Source: an uncultured Bacteroidales bacterium (GTDB lineage Bacteria > Bacteroidota > Bacteroidia > Bacteroidales > Paludibacteraceae). From it: a DNA stretch of 32,523 bases. Shown piece by piece: positions 5,365 to 14,607 of the stretch. Under the pieces are notes generated by a model. The model was not told the DNA's origin and searched no databases. It saw only the letters and a program-made list of their open reading frames with translations. Position 1 is the stretch's first letter. Each line of letters begins with the position of its first letter. The position numbers and the translations under genes are program-made. The stretch covers positions 1 through 32,523 of the forward strand of contig CADCCH010000023.1 of NCBI GenBank assembly GCA_902799875.1, in the 5' to 3' direction.

Positions 5365-7669
5365 GCCAGTTTTCTCCTACGCCGCATTCGGCAATTAACG
5401 GAACCGATAAATGAACGGCGTTCTGCATCTCGTTGACGACAATCTCGCGTACGCGCTCCACTTCGCTCATCGGCACATTGAAATTCAACTCATCGTGTAC
5501 CTGCATGATCATCTGGGCTTTGAGTCCTTCCTCTTTGAGTCTTCTATGAATACTGACCATCGCCATCTTGATGATATCGGCTGCCGTTCCCTGAATGGGC
5601 GCGTTGACGGCATTTCGTTCGGCAAACGAACGCACGGTAGCATTCTGCGAGTGGATATCCGGCAAGTAGCGTTTGCGACCGAAGAGTGTCTCTGCGTAGC
5701 CGCGCTGACGCGCCAACTCTTTTTGATTCTCTATATAACCGATCACACGCGGGAACGCTGCAAAATAATCATCGATCAACTGCTTAGCCTCCGAGCGACT
5801 GCAATCCAACTGTTGCGCCAGACCGAAGGCTGAGATACCGTAGATAATACCGAAATTGGCCGTCTTGGCCTTGCGACGCTGGTCTTTGCTGATTTCTTCT
5901 ATCGGTTTGCCGTAGATACGTGCAGCTGTGGCTGCGTGGATATCCTGTCCGCTCCGGAAAGCCGCCAGCATATGTTCGTCTTGCGAGAAATGCGCCATGA
6001 GACGTAACTCGATCTGACTGTAATCCGCACTCAAGAATGCACAGCCTTCGTCCGGGATCACCGCCTCACGAATAAATCGTCCGCGCTCCGAACGAATCGG
6101 TAAGTTCTGCAAGTTCGGGTTACTGCTACTCAAGCGTCCCGTAGCCGTCACTGTCTGGTTATAGGTCGTATGGATCTTACCGTCTGCGGCAATATAACTC
6201 GGTAACGTGGCGATATAGGTTGAGATCAATTTCTTCAGTTCACGATAGTCCAGAATCAACCCCACGATCTCATGCTTCTCTTTGAGACCCATAAGCACCT
6301 CTTCGGAGGTCGAATACTGTCCGTTTTTGGACTTCTTGGCTTTCGCGTCCAACTTTAGTTTATCGAACAGCAGTTCTCCTACTTGGCGCGGACTATTGAT
6401 ATTAAACGGTTCATCGGAAAGCGCATAAATACGCTGTTCCAGGGCATTGAGCTCTTCCGTCAACACCGTCTCTGCCTTCTTCAGTTTCTCTACGTCAATC
6501 CGTACGCCTGCCGCCTCCATCTCCCGCAACACTTCTACCAACGGCAACTCTACCTCGTTATACAGATTCCACAAATCCGCATCCGCTTTGAGAGCACTCC
6601 AATCCGGCTCTTTATACGGATTAAAAGCCACTTCCGGATTGAGGAGATATTGACATAGACGGTTTTCGATGGTATCGAACGTCGGGGTACTCGGCGTACT
6701 ATGATTATTCGGATCCTCTTCTCCAAAACCGAAGAGATCCAACTGGGCAGAATCGGCGGGTTTGGATTTCTTCGGAGCACTAGGAGTAATCGGATTATTC
6801 GGAGTATTCTGAGGAAGTTTGCGTAATAGAGAATTAAACTCAAGGTCGCGGTATAGCGCACTAAGTGCTTCTATATTTGGTTCTTTCTTGGCTAACAACG
6901 CCTCATCCAATGCGATAGGTACATCTGTGCGGATAGTGGCCAAGAATCGCGAGAACCGGATATCTTCCACCTGACTCTCCACTTTCTGCCGCAAGGCGCC
7001 TTTGATCTCATCCGTGTGCGCGAGCATGTTATCGATCGATCCAAACTGTTGCAACAAAGACACTGCCGTCTTCTCTCCTACTCCTTTGCAACCCGGGATA
7101 TTATCACTGGCATCACCCATCAATCCCAACAGATCGATCACTTGTGCCTGTTTCTCTAACCCGTATTTCTCACAAACCTCCTTCGGCCCCATCAGTTCAA
7201 AACCTCCTGTATGACGCGGTCGGTACATAAACACATGATCGGTCACCAACTGCGCATAATCCTTATCCGGTGTTGCCATATAGACCTCAAAACCGGCCGT
7301 CTCACCTTGTTTGGACAGCGTACCGATGACATCGTCCGCCTCAAAACCCGGCACTTCCAGCACCGGAATATTCATTGCTTCCAGAATCTGCTTAATTACC
7401 GGCACGGCTTTCCGGATATCTTCTGGTGTCTCCGGTCGTTGTGCCTTATACTGCTCATATGCCTCATGGCGGAATGTACCACCCGCAGGATCGAAAGCCA
7501 CTCCCAGATGGGTCGGGTTGATCTTACGAATCAAATCCTCCAAGGTCACGCAGAAACCAAAGATAGCCGAGGTGTTCTCCCCCTTGCTGTTCATACGTGG
7601 CACACGGATAAAAGCGTAGTACGCACGAAAAATCATCGCGTACGCGTCTATGAGCAATAACTTTTTCAT
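5351..7669 (-). CDS. polA: DNA polymerase I lacking the 3'-5' exonuclease domain
   Basis: This 772-residue protein has an intact 5' nuclease domain (residues 1 to about 285; LLIDAYAMIFRAYYAF at 5-20, EADDVIG at 110-116, DKDYAQL at 135-141, GDASDNIPG at 185-193). It also has an intact polymerase domain from about 369 (TATGRLSSSNPNLQNLP near 508-524, DYSQIELR with Asp549, KTANFGIIYG near 602-611, HDE with Asp726). Between them are only about 80 residues, rich in Pro, Asn, Ser and Thr, where related enzymes carry about 170-190 residues of proofreading domain. None of the exonuclease metal-ligand motifs (DTET, N-x-K-x-D, ADV) is present; FDT...YLLNP at 331-345 may be a vestige. The frame is unbroken, so this is a real shorter protein. 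It can serve in Okazaki fragment maturation and repair synthesis but should not proofread. It starts 1 base after ung. Confidence 0.95.
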   Translation of the reverse strand: MKKLLLIDAYAMIFRAYYAFIRVPRMNSKGENTSAIFGFCVTLEDLIRKINPTHLGVAFDPAGGTFRHEAYEQYKAQRPETPEDIRKAVPVIKQILEAMNIPVLEVPGFEADDVIGTLSKQGETAGFEVYMATPDKDYAQLVTDHVFMYRPRHTGGFELMGPKEVCEKYGLEKQAQVIDLLGLMGDASDNIPGCKGVGEKTAVSLLQQFGSIDNMLAHTDEIKGALRQKVESQVEDIRFSRFLATIRTDVPIALDEALLAKKEPNIEALSALYRDLEFNSLLRKLPQNTPNNPITPSAPKKSKPADSAQLDLFGFGEEDPNNHSTPSTPTFDTIENRLCQYLLNPEVAFNPYKEPDWSALKADADLWNLYNEVELPLVEVLREMEAAGVRIDVEKLKKAETVLTEELNALEQRIYALSDEPFNINSPRQVGELLFDKLKLDAKAKKSKNGQYSTSEEVLMGLKEKHEIVGLILDYRELKKLISTYIATLPSYIAADGKIHTTYNQTVTATGRLSSSNPNLQNLPIRSERGRFIREAVIPDEGCAFLSADYSQIELRLMAHFSQDEHMLAAFRSGQDIHAATAARIYGKPIEEISKDQRRKAKTANFGIIYGISAFGLAQQLDCSRSEAKQLIDDYFAAFPRVIGYIENQKELARQRGYAETLFGRKRYLPDIHSQNATVRSFAERNAVNAPIQGTAADIIKMAMVSIHRRLKEEGLKAQMIMQVHDELNFNVPMSEVERVREIVVNEMQNAVHLSVPLIAECGVGENWLEAH

Positions 7670-7670
7670 A

Positions 7671-8333
7671 TTACCATTGAATAGGCTCCAAGCCGTTTTT
7701 AATCAAATAGTTATTCGCAGCACTAAAATGTCCGCAGCCGTCAAAGCCACGATAAACGGACAGAGGTGAAGGGTGCGAAGTCTGGAGTACGAGGTGTTTG
7801 CGCCGGTCTATAAACTGCCCTTTGCGTTGCGCGTACGAGCCCCACAGCATAAACACCAGATGTTCCCGTTCTTTATTCAGCGCCGCTATCGCAGCGTCCG
7901 TCAACTCTTCCCATCCTTTGCCCTGATGACTGCCGGCCTTATGCGCTTCCACAGTAAGTGTTGCGTTGAGCAACAACACACCTTGTGCCGCCCAACGACG
8001 CAGATCACCGCTCTGAGGGATAGGTGTACCGAGATCACGGTGAATCTCCTTGTAGATATTGACCAGCGAAGGCGGAATCTGCACTCCTTCCGGCACAGAA
8101 AAACTCAATCCCATCGCCTGACCATCCTCATGATAGGGATCCTGACCGATAATGACCACACGTACTTTGTCGAACGGACAAGAATCAAAGGCATTAAAAA
8201 TCAGACCTGCCGGAGGAAAGCACCGACGGGTCTGATATTGTTGGCGCACATATTGAGTGAGGAGTTCGAAATACGGTTTGTCAAACTCCGTCTGCAATAC
8301 TCGCTGCCAAGATGAATCTATTCTGACTTGCAT
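7671..8333 (-). CDS. ung: Uracil-DNA glycosylase (family 1)
   Basis: This 220-residue protein removes uracil from DNA. The water-activating motif GQDPYH lies at residues 63-68 (Asp65). The DNA-intercalating HPSPLSVYRGF begins at His187, and FMLWGSYAQRKG is also typical. The ATG at 8333 overlaps the queA TGA stop in the ATGA arrangement. A TTG one codon upstream is a less likely start. It stands directly before polA, so base-excision repair glycosylase and gap-filling polymerase are produced together. Confidence 0.97.
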   Translation of the reverse strand: MQVRIDSSWQRVLQTEFDKPYFELLTQYVRQQYQTRRCFPPAGLIFNAFDSCPFDKVRVVIIGQDPYHEDGQAMGLSFSVPEGVQIPPSLVNIYKEIHRDLGTPIPQSGDLRRWAAQGVLLLNATLTVEAHKAGSHQGKGWEELTDAAIAALNKEREHLVFMLWGSYAQRKGQFIDRRKHLVLQTSHPSPLSVYRGFDGCGHFSAANNYLIKNGLEPIQW

Positions 8334-9436
8334 CAATCGACTATTAACATTGCATCTCCGTAGTCACCGAAATGATATCCTTCTTCTACCGCTACTTCGT
8401 ACGCGTGCATCGTGTTCTCAAAACCGGCAAAAGCAGCCACCATCAACATCTGACTCGACTGCGGCATGTAGAAGTTCACGAAGAAACTATTCGCTACCGA
8501 GAACTTATACGGCGGGAAGATGAACTTGTTCGTCCAACCGTCATACACCTTGAGCAAGCCGTTCGTACCGGCTACATGCTCCATGGCACGCATAATCTCC
8601 GTACCTACGGCGCAGACACGTTTCTGCTCCTCATGCGCCTTATTAACGGCATTGACCATGGACTCCGGCAAATTAATCTGCTCCGACTCCATCTTGTTCT
8701 TCGTCAAGTCCTCCACATCGATATCCTTGAAGACTCCGAGCGAGATATGACTCGTCATAAACGTTGTCTCGATGCCGTGAATCTCCATGCGCTTAAGCAA
8801 CTGCTTGGAGAAATGCAAGCCGGCTGCCGGTGCAGCAACCGCACCGATCTTATCGGCAAAAATAGTCTGGTAACGCTCAAAATCCATCTCACGTACCGGC
8901 TGGTCATGGAAAATCTCGGTGTACTTTTCCAAGGTCTCCGGATCCATCGGACGTTTGATATATTTCGGCAGCGGAGCACTTCCCAACGCGTACAAACGCG
9001 GTACGAACTCCTCGTTGTCATAATCCGTCAGGAAACGGAACGTACGACCACGACTCGTCGTATTATCAATCACTTCTGCTACAATAGAGGGATCGTCCTC
9101 AAACGTAATCTTGTTTCCGATACGGATCTTGCGTGCCGGCTCCACCAACACGTCCCAATAACGCGTACGATGGTTCAACTCGCGCAACAGGAACACCTCG
9201 ATCAAAGCATTCGTCTTCTCCTTATGTCCCCACAAACGAGCCGGGAACACCTTCGTATCATTGAACACAAACAAGTCGCCTTCGTCGAAATAGTTCACCA
9301 ACTCCGGCATGATCTTATGCTCTATCTCACCGGACTTACGATGCAACACCATCAAACGGGCCTCATCGCGGTACGGCGCAGGATATTGCGCAATCAATTC
9401 TTCTGGCAGTCTAAACTTAAACTGACACAGTCTCAT
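8333..9436 (-). CDS. queA: tRNA preQ1(34) S-adenosylmethionine ribosyltransferase-isomerase
   Basis: This enzyme transfers and rearranges the ribose of SAM onto preQ1 in the tRNA wobble position to form epoxyqueuosine. The 367 residues from the ATG at 9436 open MRLCQFKFRLPEELIAQYP, matching the usual QueA start. VFNDTKVFPARLWG, GAVAAPAAGLHFS and TSHISLGVF are family signatures. An ATG 18 bases upstream (9454) would overlap truB; the shorter start leaves a 1-base gap and fits homologues better. Coupled to truB, another tRNA modification gene, and to ung. Confidence 0.95.
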   Translation of the reverse strand: MRLCQFKFRLPEELIAQYPAPYRDEARLMVLHRKSGEIEHKIMPELVNYFDEGDLFVFNDTKVFPARLWGHKEKTNALIEVFLLRELNHRTRYWDVLVEPARKIRIGNKITFEDDPSIVAEVIDNTTSRGRTFRFLTDYDNEEFVPRLYALGSAPLPKYIKRPMDPETLEKYTEIFHDQPVREMDFERYQTIFADKIGAVAAPAAGLHFSKQLLKRMEIHGIETTFMTSHISLGVFKDIDVEDLTKNKMESEQINLPESMVNAVNKAHEEQKRVCAVGTEIMRAMEHVAGTNGLLKVYDGWTNKFIFPPYKFSVANSFFVNFYMPQSSQMLMVAAFAGFENTMHAYEVAVEEGYHFGDYGDAMLIVD

Positions 9437-9437
9437 A

Positions 9438-10148
9438 TCATTGGATTTGTACATAGTCGTATTTTTTGAGTTCGTCCAAAAATTGTTCTATTGTATAGCA
9501 GTCTTCTACACGTGTATTCCCTACTCTGGTACGGCGTAAAGCTATCAAATGTGCACCGGAGTTCAGTTTCTGACCGATATCGCGTGCCAATGCCCGGATA
9601 TAGGTCCCCTTCGAACACACCACGCGGATGGTCAATTGCATTTTCTCTTCATCAAAAGCCAGCACTTCAATCTCATCGATCACCAGCAACTTGGGTTTCA
9701 ACTCCACTTCTTCACCCTTGCGTGCAAACTCATATGCTCGCTTACCGTTGATCTGTACCGCAGAGAAAACAGGCGGCACTTGCCATTGTTCTCCCAAGAA
9801 AAGCGGTATCGTTTGGTCTATCAACTCGCGAGTTATATGTTCGGTCGGATAGGTAGCATCAATCGCTTTCTCCAGATCAAAACTCGGGGTTGTAGCACCC
9901 AATTGCAAGGTAGCGATATACTCCTTCACATCGTACTGCAATTGGTCTATGAACTTCGTTTTCTTACCCGTACAAACGATCACCACTCCGGTCGCCAAAG
10001 GATCTAATGTACCCGAATGACCGACTTTCAGTTTCTTCTTCCCTATCTTCTGACATAAGTTCCACCGCACTTTCGCCACCAAATCAAACGAGGTCCAGTG
10101 AAGCGGTTTGTCAAACGCCAATATCTCCCCTTGTTCAAAATCCCACAT
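9438..10148 (-). CDS. truB: tRNA pseudouridine(55) synthase
   Basis: This enzyme makes pseudouridine 55 in the T loop of tRNAs. The 236 residues from the ATG at 10148 begin MWDFEQGEILAFDKPLHWTS. The catalytic motif VGHSGTLDPLATGV lies at residues 42-55 with Asp49. CSKGTYIRALARDIG is the second family block. A TTG at 10166 could add six residues overlapping uppP, but the ATG start, 1 base after the uppP stop, agrees with homologues. No separate PUA domain is present, as expected for the phylum. Confidence 0.95.
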   Translation of the reverse strand: MWDFEQGEILAFDKPLHWTSFDLVAKVRWNLCQKIGKKKLKVGHSGTLDPLATGVVIVCTGKKTKFIDQLQYDVKEYIATLQLGATTPSFDLEKAIDATYPTEHITRELIDQTIPLFLGEQWQVPPVFSAVQINGKRAYEFARKGEEVELKPKLLVIDEIEVLAFDEEKMQLTIRVVCSKGTYIRALARDIGQKLNSGAHLIALRRTRVGNTRVEDCYTIEQFLDELKKYDYVQIQ

Positions 10149-10149
10149 A

Positions 10150-10956
10150 TCAGCAAACGGCAGCAATAATAGCCACAGATCCGACTATTGCGCAATACAG
10201 CGCGAACCATACCAGGCGTTGACGACGCACGATCTCAATCATAAAACGGCATGCGAAGCAACCGGTTACAAAAGCAGCCACGAAGCCAACTACGGCCGGA
10301 ACGATACCCAGATTACTCGTCATCTCACCTTTCAGCAGGTCCAGCAAATCCAGGAACGTTTCACCCATAATCGGAATCAAAACCATCAGGAAACTGAACT
10401 GCGCTACGCTCTCTTTCTTCACGCCACACAGCAGTCCTGTCGCAATCGTCGTACCCGAACGGCTTAGCCCCGGCAATACGGCACAAGCCTGTGCCAAACC
10501 GATGATAAATGCATCCTTATAGGTCACTTCATGCCCCGCACTCTGACGTTTCTTCTGCAACCACTCACTCAAAGCCAGCAGACAAGCGGTTATCAGCAGA
10601 CAAATACCGACCAGCAGCAGACCGTTTCCGAAGAAAGACTCCACTTGGTCCTTAAAGAACATACCTACCACAAACACCGGTATCATCGACACCAGTATCT
10701 TCGCAACGTAATCCTTCTCTGCGTTCCATTGCAAGGTCGTAAACGTGCCCTTAAACAGTTGCGCCACCTCTCGCCATAGGATGACAAGCGTGGACAAAAC
10801 CGTCGCTGCATGCACGATAATAGCAAAGGTCAGATTGTCCTCTCCGGATGTTCCCAACAACGCCTGACCTATCTCCAGATGACCCGATGAGGAAACCGGC
10901 AGAAACTCCGTCAGTCCCTGCACGATACCTAATAACAATGCTTCTAACCAACTCAT
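10150..10956 (-). CDS. uppP: Undecaprenyl-diphosphatase
   Basis: This 268-residue polytopic membrane protein dephosphorylates undecaprenyl diphosphate to recycle the lipid carrier for peptidoglycan and surface glycans. The two family motifs are present: [15 protein letters not shown] near residues 15-29 (Glu17, His26) and PGLSRSGTT near 162-170. About eight hydrophobic segments are visible. It starts inside the end of the DUF3098 gene with a 4-base ATGA-type overlap and is followed by truB after 1 base. Confidence 0.96.
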   Translation of the reverse strand: MSWLEALLLGIVQGLTEFLPVSSSGHLEIGQALLGTSGEDNLTFAIIVHAATVLSTLVILWREVAQLFKGTFTTLQWNAEKDYVAKILVSMIPVFVVGMFFKDQVESFFGNGLLLVGICLLITACLLALSEWLQKKRQSAGHEVTYKDAFIIGLAQACAVLPGLSRSGTTIATGLLCGVKKESVAQFSFLMVLIPIMGETFLDLLDLLKGEMTSNLGIVPAVVGFVAAFVTGCFACRFMIEIVRRQRLVWFALYCAIVGSVAIIAAVC

Positions 10957-11168
10957 TTCTTCTTACCGCGGAATAAGATTGCAAAAAGCATAAACACAAA
11001 TCCGAACAAGGAAATCATCGGACCCACCGTGATACGGCGGAACGAGAAAATATCCGGATTATACACCTCACCCGAAGGTTCACCGGTCATCAACGCAAAA
11101 CCAATCACAATGATCACCACCGAAACGGCCATCAAAATGAGGTTGAGTTTGGGTAATGTATGTTTCAT
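10953..11168 (-). CDS. DUF3098 small membrane protein
   Basis: This 71-residue protein has two hydrophobic segments (about residues 9-27 and 48-66) separated by a short polar loop containing [14 protein letters not shown]. It ends in RGKKK, suggesting a cytoplasmic C-terminus. It fits the DUF3098 family of Bacteroidota, found between ftsX and uppP as here. Its function is unknown; constant placement suggests a role at the division or cell-wall synthesis site. The spacer to ftsX contains a 13-bp direct repeat. Confidence 0.85.
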   Translation of the reverse strand: MKHTLPKLNLILMAVSVVIIVIGFALMTGEPSGEVYNPDIFSFRRITVGPMISLFGFVFMLFAILFRGKKK

Positions 11169-11176
11169 AGAATCTC

Positions 11177-11202
11177 AACTATCAAAATTAACTATCAAAT
11201 CT
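11177..11202. repeat. 13-bp imperfect direct repeat, 2 copies, between ftsX and DUF3098
   Basis: AACTATCAAAATT (11177-11189) is followed directly by AACTATCAAATCT (11190-11202). It covers the ftsX stop and the spacer before the DUF3098 gene. It resembles the 7-bp arrays elsewhere in base composition and location. Confidence 0.6.
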
Positions 11203-12055
11203 CGTACAACGAGTTATTATCCATGCGGATATATTTTCCGGTAGCAATCAGCGAAGCCAATAACGTGATCAACAATCCGCTGCAGAGCACAACTGCCGAA
11301 ACAAAGGCGATATTCTGCCAGGTCATCGGGAAGAGCACCAATCCTAACCGGAACTGCACATAATACACCACGCTGCCTATAATACCCAATGCTACGATAG
11401 CGGCCATGAAGCCCAGCAACATATTCCGCAGCACAAACGGTCTGCGGGTCACCCAGGAGGTAGCACCCACTAACGTCATTGTGTTAATCAAGAAACGTTT
11501 GGCATAAATCTGCAACCGAATCGTATTCACAATCAATACCAGCGATACCAACAACAAGGCCAAAGCCACGCCCATCAGTATCCAGGAGAAATCCTGCACG
11601 TTACTGCTCATCAGATCTGCCAGGTCACGCGGATAAAGCACCTCCGTCACATACGGCAGTACCTCCAATTGTTCCGCGATCATCGCCAGACTGTCCGGAG
11701 CACTGCAGGCATCGGTCGGATGAATCTCATAACTCGCACAGAGCGGATTGTAACCCAAGAAAGCACTCGGGTCTTCTCCTAATGAACGAATATGTTCCTC
11801 TAACGCCTGCTCTGCCGATACAAACGTGTATGAACGGCAATGATGACCGGACTCCAAGATCGTCTCCAAACGCGCGCATTGCGTACTATCTATATCCGAA
11901 GACAACACCGCCGTAAGCGTGATGTTCTCGCGCATGCGTGTAACAAGTGCCCCTGCCGACAGCAGGAGCACACATTCCAATCCGATCAGACACAACACCA
12001 GCGATACGCTGACGGCGGAAATCAGATATGAATTACGAAATCGATGTTTTCGCAT
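11195..12055 (-). CDS. ftsX: Cell division protein FtsX
   Basis: This 286-residue protein has the FtsX layout: a TM helix near residues 12-35, an extracytoplasmic domain (about 36-165), and three TM helices in the C-terminal half (near 168-188, 212-235 and 250-272). FtsX pairs with the FtsE ATPase to control peptidoglycan hydrolases at division. ftsE is not in the window. Its ATG overlaps the gldN stop by 1 base (TAATG), so division and secretion genes are translationally coupled. Confidence 0.92.
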   Translation of the reverse strand: MRKHRFRNSYLISAVSVSLVLCLIGLECVLLLSAGALVTRMRENITLTAVLSSDIDSTQCARLETILESGHHCRSYTFVSAEQALEEHIRSLGEDPSAFLGYNPLCASYEIHPTDACSAPDSLAMIAEQLEVLPYVTEVLYPRDLADLMSSNVQDFSWILMGVALALLLVSLVLIVNTIRLQIYAKRFLINTMTLVGATSWVTRRPFVLRNMLLGFMAAIVALGIIGSVVYYVQFRLGLVLFPMTWQNIAFVSAVVLCSGLLITLLASLIATGKYIRMDNNSLYEI

Positions 12056-13008
12056 TAATATTCCCAGAGATCTTGCTCGAAGTTAAGCAACTCCGTAGCG
12101 ATACGGTCCTGTTCTTTCTTGATGGCCTCTACATCCGAGAAGGTATAATCCGGAATCCAGCGGTTATACATGTTACCCTCACCTACAATATAGGAGGTAA
12201 ACAGACGTTTCTGGAAGAACTCATCGTATGTTACACGTTTCACCTCATTGCGGTTAGGAATAGCATACTGCATTGCCAGATACGGACGCAGTTTGTCGAA
12301 CGGAATCCAGAACAGAGTCGATTGACGCAATGCGGCCATCACTTCCGTACTATCAGCCGTAATCTTAATCGGATGCAACGGAGCGATACCCATAATTTTG
12401 GTATGCAAACGACTCGTGTGCTTGTCAAAGAACACCACTTCCTGAATCATGTACTTCAACTGATTCTTCACTACCGACTCAAACGAATAGGGCTGTGGTA
12501 TCAACTTATCTGCAATACTATCGTAGTTCACCAACATCGCCGTAGACTGCGAAATGTCCCAATACGTATCATCGTCCGTATGGTCTTCCGTCTGATCAAC
12601 GATCATAAGCGCATCACGCGGAATCTCTCGCTTGGTCATCAACGTCGAGTCATTGAACTCCGGCTTGATACTATACGGATTCACACGATAAATAGGCAGA
12701 CCATCCACAATGGCATCCACAATCACTTTAAACAAGTTACGGTAATCCGGGTCATCCACTCTCGTCGGGAAATAGAGCTGATAGTTCTGTTTGTAGCGCA
12801 TATCGATGATACGATACACATAACGTGCCCATATAATATCATCCAAGCGGTGATCAACCAGCACAACCGTATCGTGTGCCTTCGAGAACTCCTCCGTGCG
12901 GATACGAGCACTACCAACCTCATCAAAGAACGAGATCACTTGATGCTGTGCTTGAGCGGTCAGAACGCCAAGCAACAAACACAACATAACACTAACTTTC
13001 TTTATCAT
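12055..13008 (-). CDS. gldN: Type IX secretion system ring protein GldN/PorN
   Basis: This 317-residue protein has a signal peptide (residues 1-20, ending TAQA). The GldN/PorN core includes DDIIWARYVYRIIDMR and the following YFPTRVDDPDYRNLF. PorN binds PorK to form the periplasmic ring under the outer membrane and contacts PorM. It is the last T9SS gene here, 11 bases after gldM, in the standard K-L-M-N order. Also called porN in Porphyromonas. Confidence 0.95.
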   Translation of the reverse strand: MIKKVSVMLCLLLGVLTAQAQHQVISFFDEVGSARIRTEEFSKAHDTVVLVDHRLDDIIWARYVYRIIDMRYKQNYQLYFPTRVDDPDYRNLFKVIVDAIVDGLPIYRVNPYSIKPEFNDSTLMTKREIPRDALMIVDQTEDHTDDDTYWDISQSTAMLVNYDSIADKLIPQPYSFESVVKNQLKYMIQEVVFFDKHTSRLHTKIMGIAPLHPIKITADSTEVMAALRQSTLFWIPFDKLRPYLAMQYAIPNRNEVKRVTYDEFFQKRLFTSYIVGEGNMYNRWIPDYTFSDVEAIKKEQDRIATELLNFEQDLWEY

Positions 13009-13019
13009 AGTTTCAAGTA

Positions 13020-14564
13020 TTAATTCAGTGTAAATACAATCGGGCTAAGAGGTAACTCTTGTCCACCGGGGCCTATCGCACGTGCGTCCTGAATAACAAC
13101 CATACTACCTTTTTTCAGTTTACTGATTTGATTCAACTGATCAGCCGTAAATTTGTTACTCTTGGATTCACTGGATCTACCATTGATAATCGCAATAAAT
13201 CTCGTTACTTTGAACGGCAAGTCCAACAATCCTTCCGATCCGTACGATGCGATAATCGTACCGGAAGCATTCGTCAACGTACTGAGCGCAATCGGACCGG
13301 TAGAATATTCCTTCTCACGTGCGCTGAAATACGCATTCGGAGGCGGCAATTGTTTAACGCGATACTCTCTGCTACCCATCGGTTGCATCTTGCCATCCAA
13401 TTCAGCAGAAACAGAAATCGTTACGCTCTTGGCTCCGTCGCCCGGGATAATAACCCACAGACCACCTTGCTGACGAACTTGTGCTCCGCTGACAGATACT
13501 TTTACCTTGTCATTCGACACACCCGGTACCGAAATAGAGAACTTGTTCTCATATTTACGATACATAATATTGAGGTCTGTATTCGAAATCGTCACGGCAG
13601 GCTCTCCCACACTATACTCACTCGAGAACGGCAACTGCTCTTTCGCGCCGGTAGCAGGATTATCGAAAGCTATCCAACCGGAGTATTTCTTCAGACCTAC
13701 ACCCGATGCAGCTACTTCGTAAATACCTTGCTCATTGATACGCTGTCCTTCCACAAAGTACTCCGGGGTCTGCGTTGAGTCAATGGCAGCCAAAATAATC
13801 TTTGCAGAATATTTACCTCCACGAATAACGTAATTGGAATTAGGAATAACGTATGCGCTTAACTTGTTTACACGCAGGTCACCCGCATCCGTCTGGTTAC
13901 GCAGATACTGAATCGTCGTATTCTGCGCATTGCGGACATCGTTCTGTAATTTCGTCAACAATACCACCGACGCACCCGAAGGCATATCATGGAACATCTG
14001 ATATTCCCATGAAATCATCTTGTCTCCGGACTCTTGCTTATCGCTCGTATCAAAAATCGTATTAAACTCATCGGCCTTATTCGGATCCAAACTGATCAAA
14101 TATTCACGATACTCTTCGATCATCTTTTTCAGTTCCACACCCGGTTTTTCTGCTTTATCCGGCAATGCATAGTGCGTCGTGGCATCACGGTTATCATTAC
14201 CTTGAATCACACGAGCCTCCGGATCTGCCTTCTTCGGACCATCGGTTGCAACTGCAATCTGGTATTTGAAGTTCTGAATATAATTATATAAACTGTCTGA
14301 ACGCTGCGTCAATTCTGCTGCTTTGTCGTACCACGGACCGTTTTTCTCGGGGTTGTCGTTACGCGAAGCAAGGAACTGACTCATCATCTGTTGGTTACGA
14401 CTATCCGTCGTTTCGAGAGTCGAATGCAAACTATCGTCCACCAGTTTGAAGGCCTTCAAGATATCTGTACTGACGTTCAACGCCAACATGGCGGTGAGCA
14501 CCAAGTACATCATACCAATCATCTTTTGTCTCGGGGTTTCCGGACAGTTTTTTGCTCCACCCAT
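13020..14564 (-). CDS. gldM: Type IX secretion motor stator/rotor protein GldM/PorM
   Basis: This 514-residue protein starts MGGAKNCPETPRQKMIGMMY, the near-invariant GldM start, followed by a single TM helix (about residues 17-35). A long periplasmic part then has a helical domain and several beta domains. PorM forms the dimeric shaft that, with the PorL pentamer, converts proton motive force into rotation and reaches the PorK/N ring. Length equals that of P. gingivalis PorM. It lies 43 bases after gldL. Confidence 0.97.
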   Translation of the reverse strand: MGGAKNCPETPRQKMIGMMYLVLTAMLALNVSTDILKAFKLVDDSLHSTLETTDSRNQQMMSQFLASRNDNPEKNGPWYDKAAELTQRSDSLYNYIQNFKYQIAVATDGPKKADPEARVIQGNDNRDATTHYALPDKAEKPGVELKKMIEEYREYLISLDPNKADEFNTIFDTSDKQESGDKMISWEYQMFHDMPSGASVVLLTKLQNDVRNAQNTTIQYLRNQTDAGDLRVNKLSAYVIPNSNYVIRGGKYSAKIILAAIDSTQTPEYFVEGQRINEQGIYEVAASGVGLKKYSGWIAFDNPATGAKEQLPFSSEYSVGEPAVTISNTDLNIMYRKYENKFSISVPGVSNDKVKVSVSGAQVRQQGGLWVIIPGDGAKSVTISVSAELDGKMQPMGSREYRVKQLPPPNAYFSAREKEYSTGPIALSTLTNASGTIIASYGSEGLLDLPFKVTRFIAIINGRSSESKSNKFTADQLNQISKLKKGSMVVIQDARAIGPGGQELPLSPIVFTLN

Positions 14565-14607
14565 TACTGAAGTGTTTTATTGTTATAATTATCTGTTATT
14601 CAATTGC

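Noticed and set aside
8372..9469. Long plus-strand open frame (365 codons) opposite queA
   Set aside because: It mirrors a well-conserved gene on the other strand and its protein has no recognisable motif. Similar long antisense frames at 12028-13023 (gldN), 15637-16602 (gldK), 2470-3243 (lipid kinase) and 26202-27194 (frdA) are rejected for the same reason.
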